DNA of 42,190 bases from assembly GCF_003046585.1 (NCBI RefSeq), contig NZ_QAAE01000024.1, positions 1 to 42,190 on the forward strand. The letters run 5' to 3'. Position numbers and translations under genes: made by a program. The notes below the pieces were generated by a model that searched no databases, was not told where the DNA came from, and was given only the letters and a program-made list of their open reading frames with translations. Every line of letters begins with the position of its first letter. Position 1 is the stretch's first letter. The DNA is from Nitrosomonas aestuarii (lineage in GTDB: Bacteria > Pseudomonadota > Gammaproteobacteria > Burkholderiales > Nitrosomonadaceae). Below, piece by piece: positions 26,288 through 37,236 of the stretch.

Positions 26288-26711
26288 CTCTTATGACGGC
26301 TTCCTTTTGATCGCGGTCGAGGGTTATTTCCTGACCAAGACTGATTTCATCGAGTTGTTTGTTTAGGATAATAGTGTGATAGACATAAAAAAGGTTAGAT
26401 TGCGTTTTGCAGCATATGCGCAATCTAACTGTTAGCACCCGCCTCCTCTTTTTCTTCTTGTATCATCTTGCTGCGCTTATCACTGGCGTTCTGTGTATTT
26501 ATCGAAATCTAATTCGACTCTGATTCTCTCTGTTTTCTGATATTCTCCAATTGCGCCAATACAGGTTATTTGCAAAACCCTATTGAATTTATGGTAATTA
26601 GGGTTCAAACTCTGCTGGGGGTAACCTGCGAGCAGGCGATAAACGCTTTCCCCTGTGCGGAATATTCCACTGAATAACCGAAAAAGATTAATTTACATAA
26701 GGAAGAATCAT
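26288..26711. promoter_or_regulatory. Leader/control region of the Rh channel gene
   Basis: This 424-base stretch without a protein gene holds an 11-bp inverted repeat (26394-26429). A weak promoter may be TTGCAA near 26570 with GGTAAT 17 bases on; neither element is strong. AAGGAAG at 26699-26705 is the ribosome binding site of the Rh gene. The length suggests either a long leader or independent transcription from the small acidic ORF. Confidence 0.4.
26394..26429. repeat. 11-bp perfect inverted repeat between the acidic ORF and the Rh channel gene
   Basis: Arms GTTAGATTGCG (26394-26404) and CGCAATCTAAC (26419-26429) enclose a 14-base loop that itself contains the palindrome GCATATGC. No U-tract follows directly, so intrinsic termination is doubtful. 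It may be a processing or attenuation hairpin or a protein binding site. Confidence 0.65.
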
Positions 26712-28085
26712 ATGAAAAAAGGCTTTAGCTTGATGCTGCTATGGGCAGTGAGTTTGTTTCTCCTGGTTTTTAGCAGTTGGGTAAGCGCAGAGGCTGCGCC
26801 AGTCATGAGTGAAGCGCGTACGGTCGCGCAATATAACTACATTATCCATATTTTGGCGATGTTGTTGATTGGTTTTGGCTTTTTGATGGTTTTTGTGCGC
26901 CGATATGGTTTTGGTGCTGTGACAGGCACATACCTGGTTGTTGCTGTCGGGTTGCCATTGTATATTTTATTGCGCGCCAATGGCATTTTTGGACACCATT
27001 TAGATCCGCATACGCTGGATGCAATATTGTTTGCTGAATTGTCGGTGGCAACAGCATTAATCGCCATGGGAGCGGTGCTTGGTCGTTTGCGTGTATTTCA
27101 ATATGCGTTGCTGGCGTTGTTACTGGTACCGCTTTATTTGCTTAATGAATGGATTGTATTGGATGACGCGCTTGGTTTGACACCTGGTTTTCAGGATACC
27201 GCCGGGTCAGTTGTGATTCATGCATTTGGCGCTTATTTCGGTTTGGCCATGTCGATTGTGTTAACTACAGAATATCAGCGCACCAAACCGATTGAGTCAG
27301 ATCATACTTCGGATCGTTTTGCGATGCTGGGTTCCATGGTGCTATGGCTTTTCTGGCCAAGCTTTGCGACAGCACTTGCGCCACTCGAGGACATGCCGCA
27401 GACAGTCGCGAATACTTTGCTGGCGCTGTCAGGTGCAACGATTGCAACTTACTTTCTGAGTTATAAGTTGAACGGCGGCAAAACGTCGATGGTTGACATG
27501 GCGAATGCTGCGCTCGCGGGTGGAGTCGGCATTGGATCGGTATGCGATATTGTATCGCCGACAGGTGCATTTGGTATCGGGTTGCTGGCAGGCGCGATCT
27601 CTGTACTGGGATATGTTTTTTTGCTGCCTAAGCTCGAAAGCAAATTTAAGCTTCTCGATACCTGTGGTGTCCATAACTTACATGGTATGCCCGGACTACT
27701 GGGCGGATTCAGTGCGTTGCTGGTTGTGCCTGGAGTTGCTACGGCACAATTAACTGGTATTGGCATTACACTTTGCATTGCAGTTGTGGGCGGGCTTGTG
27801 GCTGGTATCATTATTAAAATTACCGGTACGACACGCGAACCTTATGAGGATAGTGTCGAGTTTACCCACATGGCGGGGCCAGAAAGTGAACAGGCGTCTG
27901 GACAAATGCAGGCACGTATTGAGTCTTTGGAAAAGAAAATCGCTTTACTTACCATGCAGTCTGAAGACAAATCGCTTGAGATGAGAGGGGTAGTCACGGG
28001 ATTGGAAACTCAAATCGAATCATTAGAAAAAGAAATTAAAGATGCGCAGTCGGTTGAGACACTCCGGCCAAAACCAGAATCTTAA
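26712..28085 (+). CDS. Rh50-type ammonium/ammonia channel with coiled-coil tail
   Basis: A 457-residue inner-membrane channel of the Rh branch of the Amt/Mep/Rh family, conducting ammonia/ammonium. The ATG at 26712 follows AAGGAAG and begins a signal-peptide-like segment (1-27, likely cut near SAEA). About eleven transmembrane segments span 41-372. The pore residues are Asp162 (QDTAGS), His170 (VVIHAFGAYFG) and His324 (CGVHNLHGMPGLLGGF), which match the numbers I recall for N. europaea Rh50. After the last helix comes a hydrophilic 70-residue tail (388-457) with two similar heptad-type stretches (QARIESLEKKIALL, ETQIESLEKEIKDA) predicted to form a coiled coil. Conventional Amt channels are regulated by GlnK; no glnK is adjacent. 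Confidence 0.95.
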   Translation: MKKGFSLMLLWAVSLFLLVFSSWVSAEAAPVMSEARTVAQYNYIIHILAMLLIGFGFLMVFVRRYGFGAVTGTYLVVAVGLPLYILLRANGIFGHHLDPHTLDAILFAELSVATALIAMGAVLGRLRVFQYALLALLLVPLYLLNEWIVLDDALGLTPGFQDTAGSVVIHAFGAYFGLAMSIVLTTEYQRTKPIESDHTSDRFAMLGSMVLWLFWPSFATALAPLEDMPQTVANTLLALSGATIATYFLSYKLNGGKTSMVDMANAALAGGVGIGSVCDIVSPTGAFGIGLLAGAISVLGYVFLLPKLESKFKLLDTCGVHNLHGMPGLLGGFSALLVVPGVATAQLTGIGITLCIAVVGGLVAGIIIKITGTTREPYEDSVEFTHMAGPESEQASGQMQARIESLEKKIALLTMQSEDKSLEMRGVVTGLETQIESLEKEIKDAQSVETLRPKPES

Positions 28086-28153
28086 ACGTGCTCTGCTGAT
28101 GAAACTACCCTTCAATCTTATCTATCCAGGCCGTCAAGAGATAGAGGGGTGGT

Positions 28154-28948
28154 TCATGAAAGCGGACTGTCGGTTTTGGAAAACTCTCTGATTAAACGTG
28201 CAACACGGATGCTATGGCTACCTTGCCAGTAAATATGGTTGCAATCGGAGCAAACCAAGAATTTTTCATAATGCTTTTTTGTCAGTGGTTTTAAGCGTTG
28301 TGCGATGTTTTGCTTCTCGGTTTGCTTCAGTTTTCCATTGCAAAAAGTGCAACGTGTCAATGGCTTGAAAAAACTGTACATATTGAATCTGGCCAGTACT
28401 TCCCTGACTTGAATTTTGGGGGTTTCAACGCGAACAAAGTATCCATGATTAATTATTTTTCGATGCAATAACTTTCGGTCCCGGGTGAGGACAATACGCT
28501 GGGTGATGCTGGAGATTTCCGCTATCGCTTTGTCATCGAAATTATTACAGTAAAGGCTGTCAAAGCCAAGTAGTCTGAGATAGCGAGCTAATCTGCCCAA
28601 ATTGACGTCCACGACAAATCTTGGTTCACCTGATACTTGTGGAGAGAGGTGGCGTAGCGGTGCGATGTTGATTTGTTTGATTGATGCGTTTGCTGGGTGC
28701 ACATGGATATCATCACCATTTTGGACAATATAATTGAAGTCGACTGAAACACCGTTGACGATTATCAAATCTATTTCGGGATGTGGAACATTGTAAGATT
28801 CAATGATATCCTTTATAGAAGTTCGATGTTTAAAGTTATGAACGATGGTCTTGTTTTGTCCATTTGGCGCGATAAAATCTTTAAGTTCCGCATAAAAATG
28901 CAGGCGTGCTTGCTTCATAGCGCAAGTATTACATCGGACTGAGATCAT
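28154..28948 (-). CDS. Mut7-C RNase-domain protein with N-terminal ubiquitin-like domain
   Basis: A 264-residue protein with two domains. The N-terminal half (about 11-95) matches the Mut7-C ubiquitin-like/ThiS-like fold (LHFYAELKDF, HPEIDLIIVNGVSVDFNYIVQNGDDIHVHP). The C-terminal half is a PIN-like Mut7-C RNase domain (FVVDVNLGRLARYLRLLGFDS, IVLTRDRKLL) ending in a zinc ribbon (CTFCNGKL, CSDCNHIYWQGSH). Family members are taken to be RNases, but the substrate is not known. The start is uncertain: an internal ATG at 28918 (MKQARLHF) fits the domain boundary better, and neither has a clear ribosome binding site. It converges with the Rh gene. Confidence 0.87.
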   Translation of the reverse strand: MISVRCNTCAMKQARLHFYAELKDFIAPNGQNKTIVHNFKHRTSIKDIIESYNVPHPEIDLIIVNGVSVDFNYIVQNGDDIHVHPANASIKQINIAPLRHLSPQVSGEPRFVVDVNLGRLARYLRLLGFDSLYCNNFDDKAIAEISSITQRIVLTRDRKLLHRKIINHGYFVRVETPKIQVREVLARFNMYSFFKPLTRCTFCNGKLKQTEKQNIAQRLKPLTKKHYEKFLVCSDCNHIYWQGSHSIRVARLIREFSKTDSPLS

Positions 28949-28989
28949 ATATATGATGTATTTGCATAGAAACTCAAAACTATTTCACG

Positions 28990-28995
28990 TATAAT
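28990..28995 (+). promoter_or_regulatory. Possible -10 element of the carAB promoter
   Basis: A perfect TATAAT lies 75 bases ahead of the carA GTG, within the divergent region shared with the Mut7-C gene. A good -35 at 16-18 bases is not evident. The leader after it contains a GGGCA...TGCCC dyad around 29010-29034. No arginine (ARG box) or pyrimidine control site was recognised. Confidence 0.4.
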
Positions 28996-29069
28996 TCGTC
29001 TTTCAAAAGCAGGGCAAATCAGTATTTTCTGCCCGATTTCCTAATCGAGTCAAAATCCAAGGAGTTCTT

Positions 29070-30212
29070 GTGTCACAACGCCCGCATGCCATTCTCGCAC
29101 TCGCAGATGGAACTGTTTTTTATGGCGTTTCTATAGGTTTTGACGGCGTTACGACGGGCGAAGTTGCTTTTAACACTGCGATGACCGGTTATCAAGAAAT
29201 ATTAACCGATCCATCTTACTGCCAGCAGATTATCACACTGACTTACCCGCATATTGGCAATACGGGCATCAATTTACAAGATTTTGAATCCGGAAATATT
29301 GACAAAGTTTATGCGGCTGGACTAGTGATTCGTGATTTGCCATTGACGGCAAGCAATTGGCGTAAAACGCAGTCTTTGGCCGGTTTTCTTGCAGACCAGC
29401 AAGTGGTGGCTATCGCCGAAATTGATACACGCAAGCTTACACGAATATTACGTGAAAAAGGTGCGCAGTCAGGCTGTATTATGGCCGGAAGGATTGATGA
29501 GCACGAAGCAATCGAGCATGCGCGTTCTTATCCGGGTTTGGCTGGCATGGACTTGGCCAGAGTTGTTTCTTGCCGAAAACCATACACCTGGGATGAGGGT
29601 GAATGGTCACTGGAGTCAGGTTATAAAGTGCAGGCGAACATATGTTTTCATGTGATCGCATTTGATTTTGGGATAAAACGCAATATTCTGCGTAAATTGG
29701 CGCAACGTGGCTGCAAAATAACTGTAGTGCCAGCGCAGACATCCGCTGAAGAAGTAATGGCACTGCAACCGGATGGGGTCTTCTTATCAAACGGACCGGG
29801 AGACCCGGAGCCCTGTAGTTATGCAATTACTGCAACGCGCGCATTACTGGATAAAAATATTCCAATATTCGGGATTTGCCTGGGCCATCAGTTGCTTGCA
29901 CTGGCAAGTGGCGCGAAAACCGTCAAAATGAAATTCGGGCATCATGGCGCCAATCACCCGGTGCAGGATGTTAAACGTGAAAAAGTTTTTATTACAAGTC
30001 AGAACCATGGCTTTGCTGTGGACATGGATACTTTGCCCAGTAATATTCGTATTACACATGTTTCGCTCTTTGACGGCAGTCTGCAGGGATTTGAGTTGCT
30101 TGACAAGCCAGCATTCTGTTTTCAGGGTCATCCTGAGGCGAGTCCCGGACCACATGAAGCTGACTATCTATTTGACCGCTTTATTGAAATAATGCAAAGC
30201 TCTAAAAATTAA
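29070..30212 (+). CDS. carA: Carbamoyl-phosphate synthase small subunit (glutamine amidotransferase)
   Basis: Hydrolyses glutamine and passes ammonia to CarB for carbamoyl phosphate, feeding arginine and pyrimidine synthesis. It is 380 residues, starting with GTG behind AAGGAG. The N-terminal domain ([37 protein letters not shown]) precedes a class I glutaminase with [11 protein letters not shown], the nucleophile in [15 protein letters not shown], and the catalytic His-x-Glu in [11 protein letters not shown]. carB follows 49 bases downstream. Its arginine product line links to speA in the same window. Confidence 0.97.
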   Translation: MSQRPHAILALADGTVFYGVSIGFDGVTTGEVAFNTAMTGYQEILTDPSYCQQIITLTYPHIGNTGINLQDFESGNIDKVYAAGLVIRDLPLTASNWRKTQSLAGFLADQQVVAIAEIDTRKLTRILREKGAQSGCIMAGRIDEHEAIEHARSYPGLAGMDLARVVSCRKPYTWDEGEWSLESGYKVQANICFHVIAFDFGIKRNILRKLAQRGCKITVVPAQTSAEEVMALQPDGVFLSNGPGDPEPCSYAITATRALLDKNIPIFGICLGHQLLALASGAKTVKMKFGHHGANHPVQDVKREKVFITSQNHGFAVDMDTLPSNIRITHVSLFDGSLQGFELLDKPAFCFQGHPEASPGPHEADYLFDRFIEIMQSSKN

Positions 30213-30261
30213 AGCAAATTAATAATTCTTATAAAAATCAAACAAAAATTCTCATCTGACA

Positions 30262-33200
30262 ATGCCTAAACGTGTCGACATTCAATCCATTCTCATCATA
30301 GGTGCTGGACCAATTATTATTGGCCAGGCGTGCGAATTCGATTATTCTGGGGTGCAGGCCTGTAAGGCCTTGCGTGAGGAAGGCTATCGCATCATATTGG
30401 TAAATTCTAATCCGGCCACCATCATGACCGATCCAGAAATGGCCGACGCAACCTATATTGAGCCAATAACGTGGAGGATGCTGGAAAAAATCATAGAGCT
30501 GGAACGCCCGGACGCGTTGTTGCCGACCATGGGTGGGCAGACGGCGCTCAACTGTGCACTCGATCTGGTCAAACATGGTGTTCTCGATAAATATCAGGTT
30601 GAATTGATTGGCGCTTCACGTGAGGCGATCGATAAAGCAGAAGATCGGGAAAAATTTAAACAGGCGATGTCGCATATTGGACTTAACTCAGCACGTTCGG
30701 CTATGGCGCACAGTATGGAAGAAGCAATGCAAGTGCAGGCGATGGTGGGTTATCCGGTTATTATCCGCCCTTCTTTTACAATGGGAGGCAGTGGTGGGGG
30801 GATTGCCTATAACCGTGAAGAATTTGTCGATATCTGTGAACGTGGATTGGATGCTTCACCGACCAGAGAATTGCTGATTGAAGAATCTGTTATAGGTTGG
30901 AAAGAATTTGAGATGGAAGTGGTTCGTGATAAACAGGATAACTGTATCATTATCTGTTCCATCGAGAATCTGGATCCCATGGGTATTCACACGGGTGATT
31001 CAATTACCGTCGCACCAGCGCAAACGTTGACTGATAAGGAGTATCAACTTATGCGCGATGCTTCCATTGCAGTGCTGCGTGAGATCGGGGTTGAAACAGG
31101 CGGCTCAAATGTACAGTTTGCCATTAACCCGGAAGACGGACGCATGTTGGTCATAGAAATGAATCCGCGCGTATCCCGTTCGTCAGCCTTGGCTTCAAAA
31201 GCAACCGGTTTTCCTATTGCGAAAATTGCAGCCAAGCTTGCAGTGGGCTATACCTTGAATGAGCTTGGTAATGATATTACCGGCGGCGTTACGCCGGCAT
31301 CATTCGAGCCGGCAATCGATTATGTCGTCACCAAGGTGCCGCGTTTTGCCTTTGAGAAATTTCCGCAGACCAATGATCGCCTGACGACACAAATGAAATC
31401 GGTCGGTGAAGTGATGGCAATCGGCAGAACCTTCCAGGAGTCGCTGCAAAAAGCTTTGCGGGGATTGGAAACAGGTGTTGATGGTCTGGACGAAATAACG
31501 GATAACCTGGAAAAGATTCAATCCGAGTTGGCCAATCCCGGCTCGAATCGCATCTGGTATGTTGCTGATGCTTTTCGCTGTGGTATGACGCATGAGGAAA
31601 TTTTTCAGCTCACGCACATTGACCCTTGGTTTCTGGTGCAAATCGAAGACTTGGTCAAGCAGGAGCAGTTGCTGTCTAAAAAAAGACTGGAAACACTGGA
31701 TGAACAAACATTACGCAGATTTAAGCGCAATGGATTTTCTGATCGTAGGCTGGCAAAGCTTCTGAAAACAGACCAAACCGCGGTGCGTATTTATCGTCAC
31801 CGGTTTAATCTGCGACCGGTTTATAAGCGTGTCGATACCTGCGCTGCCGAATTTGCCACAAGTACGGCATATATGTATTCCACTTATGAAGAAGAGTGCG
31901 AGGCGCAGTCGACGAACAATAAGAAAATCATGGTGCTGGGTGGCGGTCCTAATCGTATCGGTCAGGGTATTGAGTTTGATTATTGTTGCGTGCATGCCGC
32001 CTTGGCGCTGCGGGAAGATGGGTATGAAACGATTATGGTCAACTGCAACCCCGAAACGGTTTCAACCGACTATGATACTTCGGATCGGTTATATTTTGAG
32101 CCGTTGACACTGGAGGATGTGCTGGAGATCGTTGCAGTAGAAAAGCCGGAAGGTGTAATCGTGCAGTACGGTGGACAAACACCGCTTAAACTGGCGCGTG
32201 ATCTAGAGGCTAATGGCGTGCCGATTATCGGTACCAGTCCTGATATGATTGATTGTGCGGAAGATCGCGAGCGTTTTCAGAAAATGCTGCAGGTCTTGGG
32301 ATTAAAGCAACCGCCTAATCGTACTGCACGTAATGCTGAAGCGGCTCTGGTTGCTGCTGAAGAAATTGGCTACCCGTTAGTAGTTCGGCCTAGTTATGTG
32401 TTAGGAGGTCGTGCAATGGAAATAGTGCACGAGCAAGGCGACTTGGAGCGGTATATGCGCGAAGCCGTCAAGGTATCCAACGATTCGCCTGTTTTGCTTG
32501 ATCGTTTTCTGACCAATGCAGCGGAGGTCGATATTGATGCTATACATGATGGTGAAACTGTATTAATTGGCGGCATCATGGAGCATATTGAACAGGCAGG
32601 TGTTCATTCGGGCGATTCAGCCTGTTCTTTACCTCCTTTCAGTTTGTCGCCGGAAATGCAGGGAGAATTGCGTCGCCAGACTGCGGCCATGGCGCGTGCG
32701 TTACATGTGGTGGGTTTGATGAATGTACAATTTGCTATACAAGATGGCACAGTTTATGTTTTGGAAGTCAATCCGCGAGCATCTCGGACGGTACCATTTG
32801 TATCCAAAGCGACGGGTTTGCAGTTAGCAAAGATATCTGCGCGTTGCATGGTCGGAAAAACACTTATTCAACAGAATGTTACGCGTGAAATTGTACCTTC
32901 ATTTTTTTCGGTAAAAGAGGCTGTTTTCCCTTTTATTAAGCTGCCAGGTGTAGATACGATATTGGGACCGGAAATGAAATCTACGGGTGAAGTCATGGGC
33001 ATGGGCAGTACTTTCGCAGAAGCATTTGTTAAATCTCAACTGGCATCAGATATCCGTTTGCCAAAATCAGGCAGAGCTTTCATTAGTGTGCGTCAATCGG
33101 ATAAATTTCATGCAATCGAAATCGCACACGATCTTGCGAAGCTTGGGTTTACGCTTTATGCTACAAGAGGAACAGCAGCAACACTAGTTGGAGCAGGTTT

Positions 33201-33459
33201 GCAGGTGGTTATTGTCAATAAGGTAGCAGAAGGGCGTCCACATATTGTGGACATGATTAAAAATGGTGAAATCAGCTTGATCATTAATACTGTTAAAAAT
33301 AAACGCAGCGCGATACGTGATTCTTATTCGATTCGTCATGCAGCGCTGCAAGCGAGAGTGACCTACTACACGACTTTGGCTGGTGCGCGCGCTGCATGCG
33401 TTGGTATGATCAATATACAGGAATTAAAAGCGTATAATCTGCAAAAACTGCATTCATGA
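30262..33459 (+). CDS. carB: Carbamoyl-phosphate synthase large subunit
   Basis: A 1065-residue enzyme built from two homologous ATP-grasp halves. The N-terminal half phosphorylates bicarbonate ([57 protein letters not shown]). The C-terminal half phosphorylates carbamate ([53 protein letters not shown]). The last part is the MGS-fold allosteric domain that binds UMP or ornithine in related enzymes ([15 protein letters not shown]). Length and motif order are normal. The ribosome binding site before the ATG is weak. Confidence 0.98.
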   Translation: MPKRVDIQSILIIGAGPIIIGQACEFDYSGVQACKALREEGYRIILVNSNPATIMTDPEMADATYIEPITWRMLEKIIELERPDALLPTMGGQTALNCALDLVKHGVLDKYQVELIGASREAIDKAEDREKFKQAMSHIGLNSARSAMAHSMEEAMQVQAMVGYPVIIRPSFTMGGSGGGIAYNREEFVDICERGLDASPTRELLIEESVIGWKEFEMEVVRDKQDNCIIICSIENLDPMGIHTGDSITVAPAQTLTDKEYQLMRDASIAVLREIGVETGGSNVQFAINPEDGRMLVIEMNPRVSRSSALASKATGFPIAKIAAKLAVGYTLNELGNDITGGVTPASFEPAIDYVVTKVPRFAFEKFPQTNDRLTTQMKSVGEVMAIGRTFQESLQKALRGLETGVDGLDEITDNLEKIQSELANPGSNRIWYVADAFRCGMTHEEIFQLTHIDPWFLVQIEDLVKQEQLLSKKRLETLDEQTLRRFKRNGFSDRRLAKLLKTDQTAVRIYRHRFNLRPVYKRVDTCAAEFATSTAYMYSTYEEECEAQSTNNKKIMVLGGGPNRIGQGIEFDYCCVHAALALREDGYETIMVNCNPETVSTDYDTSDRLYFEPLTLEDVLEIVAVEKPEGVIVQYGGQTPLKLARDLEANGVPIIGTSPDMIDCAEDRERFQKMLQVLGLKQPPNRTARNAEAALVAAEEIGYPLVVRPSYVLGGRAMEIVHEQGDLERYMREAVKVSNDSPVLLDRFLTNAAEVDIDAIHDGETVLIGGIMEHIEQAGVHSGDSACSLPPFSLSPEMQGELRRQTAAMARALHVVGLMNVQFAIQDGTVYVLEVNPRASRTVPFVSKATGLQLAKISARCMVGKTLIQQNVTREIVPSFFSVKEAVFPFIKLPGVDTILGPEMKSTGEVMGMGSTFAEAFVKSQLASDIRLPKSGRAFISVRQSDKFHAIEIAHDLAKLGFTLYATRGTAATLVGAGLQVVIVNKVAEGRPHIVDMIKNGEISLIINTVKNKRSAIRDSYSIRHAALQARVTYYTTLAGARAACVGMINIQELKAYNLQKLHS

Positions 33460-33535
33460 CTTTAATGAGAAGAGTAATTTCTGATTGAATAGTGTGAATT
33501 AAAAAATTTTAGGACAACAGGGATAAATAGCAATA

Positions 33536-34012
33536 ATGGGTACAATTCCTTTAACTGTGACTGGCGCAGAAGCGCTTCGAAATGAACTGCATGAAATGAA
33601 AACGGTGCATCGTCCTGCGGTCATCGCAGCAATAGCTGAAGCACGCTCTCACGGCGATCTTTCGGAAAATGCTGAATATGATGCAGCCAAGGAGAAGCAA
33701 GGTTTTATTGAAGGACGTATTGCTGAGTTGGAAAGCAAATTATCAATTGCGCAAATCATTAATCCGGCGCTTATTAATGCTGATGGTGCTTGTGTTTTTG
33801 GTGCAACTGTAGCGTTAGAAGATCTACAAAATGGCGAATCGGTCACGTATCAGATTGTGGGTGATGATGAGGCTAATATCAAGAATGGAAAAATTTCGAT
33901 TAGTTCTCCGACTGCGCGCGCTTTAATTGGTAAATATGAAGGCGATATTGCAGAAGTGCAAGCACCGGGTGGTGTTCGGGAATACGAGATATTGAGTGTT
34001 AAGTATATTTGA
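33536..34012 (+). CDS. greA: Transcription elongation factor GreA
   Basis: Rescues backtracked RNA polymerase by stimulating transcript cleavage. It is 158 residues: the N-terminal coiled coil ([26 protein letters not shown]), with the conserved tip acidic motif [13 protein letters not shown] that enters the secondary channel, and the C-terminal FKBP-like domain ([42 protein letters not shown], shown in part by those residues). carB-greA order is common in beta- and gammaproteobacteria. It converges with yhbY 14 bases away. Confidence 0.97.
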   Translation: MGTIPLTVTGAEALRNELHEMKTVHRPAVIAAIAEARSHGDLSENAEYDAAKEKQGFIEGRIAELESKLSIAQIINPALINADGACVFGATVALEDLQNGESVTYQIVGDDEANIKNGKISISSPTARALIGKYEGDIAEVQAPGGVREYEILSVKYI

Positions 34013-34026
34013 ATGTTATAGATGTG

Positions 34027-34374
34027 TCAGTTTTGATAGCTGCGTTTGGTGCGACGTGGCTCGCGCTTTTGTTTTTTAGTTGATTTTTTTTGATTGATTT
34101 CTTCCGGTCTGGGGCGATAAATTACAAAAGTTTTACCGATATGCTGAATTGATGCTGCATTGAGTCGTTGGCAAATATCTTCGAGCATTGATTCTCTGGC
34201 ATTGCGGTCGTCCACTTGCACTTTAATCTTAATTAATTCGTGACTAAGTAGTCCTCTATCCAGTTCGCACAAGACGTTGTTAGTTAATCCCGCTTTTCCA
34301 ATGATTACTACTGGATTGAGCGCATGTCCCTGTGCAGAAAATCGGCGGCGTTGTGTAACACTAAGCGTCAACAT
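34027..34374 (-). CDS. yhbY: CRM-domain RNA-binding ribosome assembly protein YhbY
   Basis: A 115-residue protein with one CRM/YhbY domain that binds pre-50S ribosomal particles. Typical motifs are [20 protein letters not shown], the [10 protein letters not shown] loop (GxxG type) and [16 protein letters not shown]-terminal basic tail ([17 protein letters not shown]) is longer than in E. coli YhbY (97 residues) and probably adds RNA contacts. It is divergent from rlmE with 33 bases between the starts. Confidence 0.93.
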   Translation of the reverse strand: MLTLSVTQRRRFSAQGHALNPVVIIGKAGLTNNVLCELDRGLLSHELIKIKVQVDDRNARESMLEDICQRLNAASIQHIGKTFVIYRPRPEEINQKKSTKKQKREPRRTKRSYQN

Positions 34375-34407
34375 AAATTTTACTTATCAAAATATCTATT
34401 CTACTTG

Positions 34408-35025
34408 ATGGCGCGAACTAAAACCAGTAATCCATGGATGAAAGAACATGTGAGCGATTTTTTTGTAAAACAGGCAAAAAAAGAAAATTATCGTTCACGT
34501 GCTGCATATAAATTACTTGAAATTAATGAACGCGATCATATACTAAAAGCAGGTATGGTTGTTGTAGACTTGGGTGCTGCGCCGGGCAGTTGGTCTCAAG
34601 TTGCCCTCTTTAAAGTAGGCGAGAAGGGTAAAGTTGTTGCATTTGATATTCTTGATATGCAACCATTGCCGGGCGTAACCTTTATTAAAGGTGATTTTCG
34701 AGAAGAAAGTGCTATTATGATGCTGGATCGTGAGTTGGCGGGGCATTGTCCTGATGTGGTTATTTCAGATATGGCGCCTAACATAAGTGGTATAGGCGTG
34801 AGCGATCAGGCGCGCAGCATATATTTGGCAGAACTGGCATTAAGCTTCGCGATGGAGAAACTGAACTACGGCGGCAGTTTTTTGGTCAAAGCTTTTCAAG
34901 GAAGTGGGTTTGATCAGTTTTTATATGAGATGCGGGGCGGATTTAAGAAAGTCTTGGTACGAAAACCAAAGGCTTCTCGTGACCGTAGTAGTGAAGTGTA
35001 TTTGTTAGGGCTTGAAAGAAACTAA
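34408..35025 (+). CDS. rlmE: 23S rRNA (uridine2552-2'-O)-methyltransferase RlmE (FtsJ/RrmJ)
   Basis: Methylates U2552 in the 23S rRNA A-loop late in 50S assembly. The start at 34408 ([20 protein letters not shown]) gives 205 residues and fits the family; the longer frame would overlap yhbY. Motifs: [12 protein letters not shown] (Lys of the K-D-K-E tetrad), [15 protein letters not shown] (SAM site), [18 protein letters not shown] (catalytic Asp) and [17 protein letters not shown] (second Lys). ftsH lies downstream, as in E. coli. Confidence 0.96.
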   Translation: MARTKTSNPWMKEHVSDFFVKQAKKENYRSRAAYKLLEINERDHILKAGMVVVDLGAAPGSWSQVALFKVGEKGKVVAFDILDMQPLPGVTFIKGDFREESAIMMLDRELAGHCPDVVISDMAPNISGIGVSDQARSIYLAELALSFAMEKLNYGGSFLVKAFQGSGFDQFLYEMRGGFKKVLVRKPKASRDRSSEVYLLGLERN

Positions 35026-35075
35026 AAATACTGAATTCTAATAATTAAATACCTGATAAATTAATATATAAGTAG

Positions 35076-35103
35076 TTGATAACACAAGCCAAACTTATAT
35101 TAT
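35076..35103 (+). promoter_or_regulatory. Sigma-70 promoter for ftsH
   Basis: TTGATA (35076-35081) and TATTAT (35098-35103) are 16 bases apart in the AT-rich gap between rlmE and ftsH. Transcription would begin near 35110, leaving a leader of about 105 bases. No sigma-32 heat-shock element was seen, although ftsH is heat-induced in E. coli. Confidence 0.55.
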
Positions 35104-35215
35104 AGTTGTTCTAATTATATTGCGTTGTTTTTTTTTGTTTTACTCGAGAGTTGAAATTTAAAGCGAGTTGGCGTAAAAAGATAATATTTCTACAGGTGCA
35201 AACCAAGGAGCTATT

Positions 35216-37135
35216 TTGAATAATCTGATTAAAAATATGGCCATTTGGCTTGTAATTGCACTCATTTTGATGACGGTATTTAACCAATTCAGTGTGCGAC
35301 AACAAGCACAGGTGCCGATTGAATACTCACAATTTATTTCCGAATTAAACCGAGGCCGTATAGCAAAGGTGGTCATTGATGGCCGTACATTGAGAGGTAC
35401 AAATACGGATGGCGCACGTTTTACTACATATGCTCCGTCGGATCCATGGCTGGTAAGTGATTTGCTTAAATCAGGCGTTGTTATTGAAGCAAAACCAGAG
35501 GAAGAACCCTCCATGTTAATGAGCATTTTCATTTCATGGTTTCCAATGTTGTTGCTCATCGCGGTATGGATATTCTTCATGCGTCAAATGCAAGGAGGTG
35601 GCCGTAATGGCGGTGCATTCTCTTTTGGTAAAAGCAAAGCACGTATGCTCGATAAATCTCAGAACCCAGTGACTTTTAATGATGTCGCTGGTTGTGAGGA
35701 AGCAAAGGAAGAAGTTTCCGAGCTCGTAGAATTTTTGCGTGACCCTACCAAATTCCAAAAACTGGGAGGCCGCATACCGCGTGGTGTCTTGATGGTGGGC
35801 AGTCCCGGAACAGGTAAAACACTTTTGGCGCGCGCCATTGCTGGTGAGGCTGGAGTGCCTTTCTTCAGTATTTCTGGTTCTGATTTTGTGGAAATGTTTG
35901 TCGGTGTTGGTGCATCAAGAGTGCGCGATATGTTTGAGCAGGCCAAAAAACATGCACCGTGCATCATCTTTATTGATGAGATTGATGCGGTTGGACGTCA
36001 ACGTGGCGCAGGCCTGGGTGGCGGTAATGATGAACGTGAACAGACGCTCAATCAATTGCTCGTCGAAATGGATGGTTTTGAAGGTGCGATGGGTGTTATT
36101 GTGATTGCGGCAACTAACCGCCCTGATGTTCTTGATCCGGCACTCCTTCGCCCTGGGCGTTTTGATCGACAAGTAACTGTACCGTTACCTGATATTCGTG
36201 GGCGTGAACAGATTCTTAATGTTCATATGCGCAAAGTACCGTTAGCACCTGATGTCAAAGCTGGTGTTCTGGCGCGTGGAACGCCGGGTATGTCAGGTGC
36301 GGATTTGGCTAATCTGGTTAACGAAGCAGCCTTGTTTGCGGCACGTAAAAATAAGCGGCTAGTGGATATGGACGACTTTGAAAGTGCCAAAGATAAGATA
36401 TTTATGGGGGCCGAAAGAAAGTCAATGGTTATGCCTGAGAATGAACGCAAGAATACGGCTTATCACGAATCAGGGCATGCAGTAGTGGCGTATCTGTTAC
36501 CTAAAACCGACCCAGTTCATAAGGTGACTATTATTCCAAGAGGACGTGCATTGGGTGTCACAATGCAGTTGCCGACTGAAGATCGCTTTAGTATGGAAAA
36601 AGAAGAGATTCTACAAAGACTGGCGGTTATGTTTGGAGGTCGTATCGCTGAGGAAGTTTTTATGCATCAAATGACAACAGGTGCATCAAATGACTTTGAA
36701 CGTGCGACTGAATTAGCTCGGCAGATGGTTACCCAGTGGGGGATGACTGACTCGCTTGGTCCAATGGTTTACGGTGAAAATGAAGGTGAGGTTTTTCTTG
36801 GCCGATCTGTAACCACTCATAAGAACATGAGTGAGGCGACAATGCAAAAGGTTGATGCTGAGATACGCCGTATCGTTGATGAGCAATATGCATTAGCGCG
36901 TAAATTGATTGAGGAAAATAAAGATAAGATCGAAGCCATGACGCAAGCTTTGCTGGAATATGAAACCATAGACAGCGAACAGATTAAAGATATCATGGAA
37001 GGACGCCCTCCGCGCCCGCCCAAGGCACCGCAATCTACGGTGGAAAAAGCAACTGAAGAAGCACCTTCTGCGGAAGAAGAAACAGATGAAACAGATATTC
37101 CACCGCAAGGAGTTGCAAAAGAAAGTACAGAATAG
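35216..37135 (+). CDS. ftsH: ATP-dependent zinc metalloprotease FtsH
   Basis: Membrane-bound AAA+ protease that degrades misfolded membrane proteins and regulators. It is 639 residues, starting with TTG behind an AAGGAG placed 5 bases upstream; no ATG fits the conserved N-terminus [13 protein letters not shown]. Two transmembrane segments (about 8-24 and 102-121) flank the periplasmic domain. The AAA+ module has Walker A GSPGTGKT (195-202; the second residue is Ser where Pro is usual), Walker B IIFIDE (250-255) and the second region of homology [18 protein letters not shown]. The zinc site is HESGH (417-421). The C-terminal tail is Pro/Glu-rich. Confidence 0.98.
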   Translation: MNNLIKNMAIWLVIALILMTVFNQFSVRQQAQVPIEYSQFISELNRGRIAKVVIDGRTLRGTNTDGARFTTYAPSDPWLVSDLLKSGVVIEAKPEEEPSMLMSIFISWFPMLLLIAVWIFFMRQMQGGGRNGGAFSFGKSKARMLDKSQNPVTFNDVAGCEEAKEEVSELVEFLRDPTKFQKLGGRIPRGVLMVGSPGTGKTLLARAIAGEAGVPFFSISGSDFVEMFVGVGASRVRDMFEQAKKHAPCIIFIDEIDAVGRQRGAGLGGGNDEREQTLNQLLVEMDGFEGAMGVIVIAATNRPDVLDPALLRPGRFDRQVTVPLPDIRGREQILNVHMRKVPLAPDVKAGVLARGTPGMSGADLANLVNEAALFAARKNKRLVDMDDFESAKDKIFMGAERKSMVMPENERKNTAYHESGHAVVAYLLPKTDPVHKVTIIPRGRALGVTMQLPTEDRFSMEKEEILQRLAVMFGGRIAEEVFMHQMTTGASNDFERATELARQMVTQWGMTDSLGPMVYGENEGEVFLGRSVTTHKNMSEATMQKVDAEIRRIVDEQYALARKLIEENKDKIEAMTQALLEYETIDSEQIKDIMEGRPPRPPKAPQSTVEKATEEAPSAEEETDETDIPPQGVAKESTE

Positions 37136-37174
37136 GAACTTTTGCTTCAATTAATTCTCGACTAAGTCGCCAGG

Positions 37175-37208
37175 ACGGGATACGATTAATAAACGTATCC
37201 CGTTTTTT
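37175..37208 (+). terminator. Rho-independent terminator after ftsH
   Basis: A 9-bp perfect stem (CGGGATACG at 37176-37184 and CGTATCCCG at 37194-37202), extendable by one A-T pair, with a 9-base loop, is followed by TTTTTT (37203-37208). It lies 40 bases past the ftsH stop and ends 28 bases before folP, so it should separate ftsH from folP-glmM at least in part. Confidence 0.9.
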
Positions 37209-37236
37209 ATTCCGACATCTTTTAATTACTCTGTTA

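Noticed and set aside
27265..27811. Overlapping minus-strand frames opposite the Rh gene
   Set aside because: Shadows of a clearly coding membrane protein.
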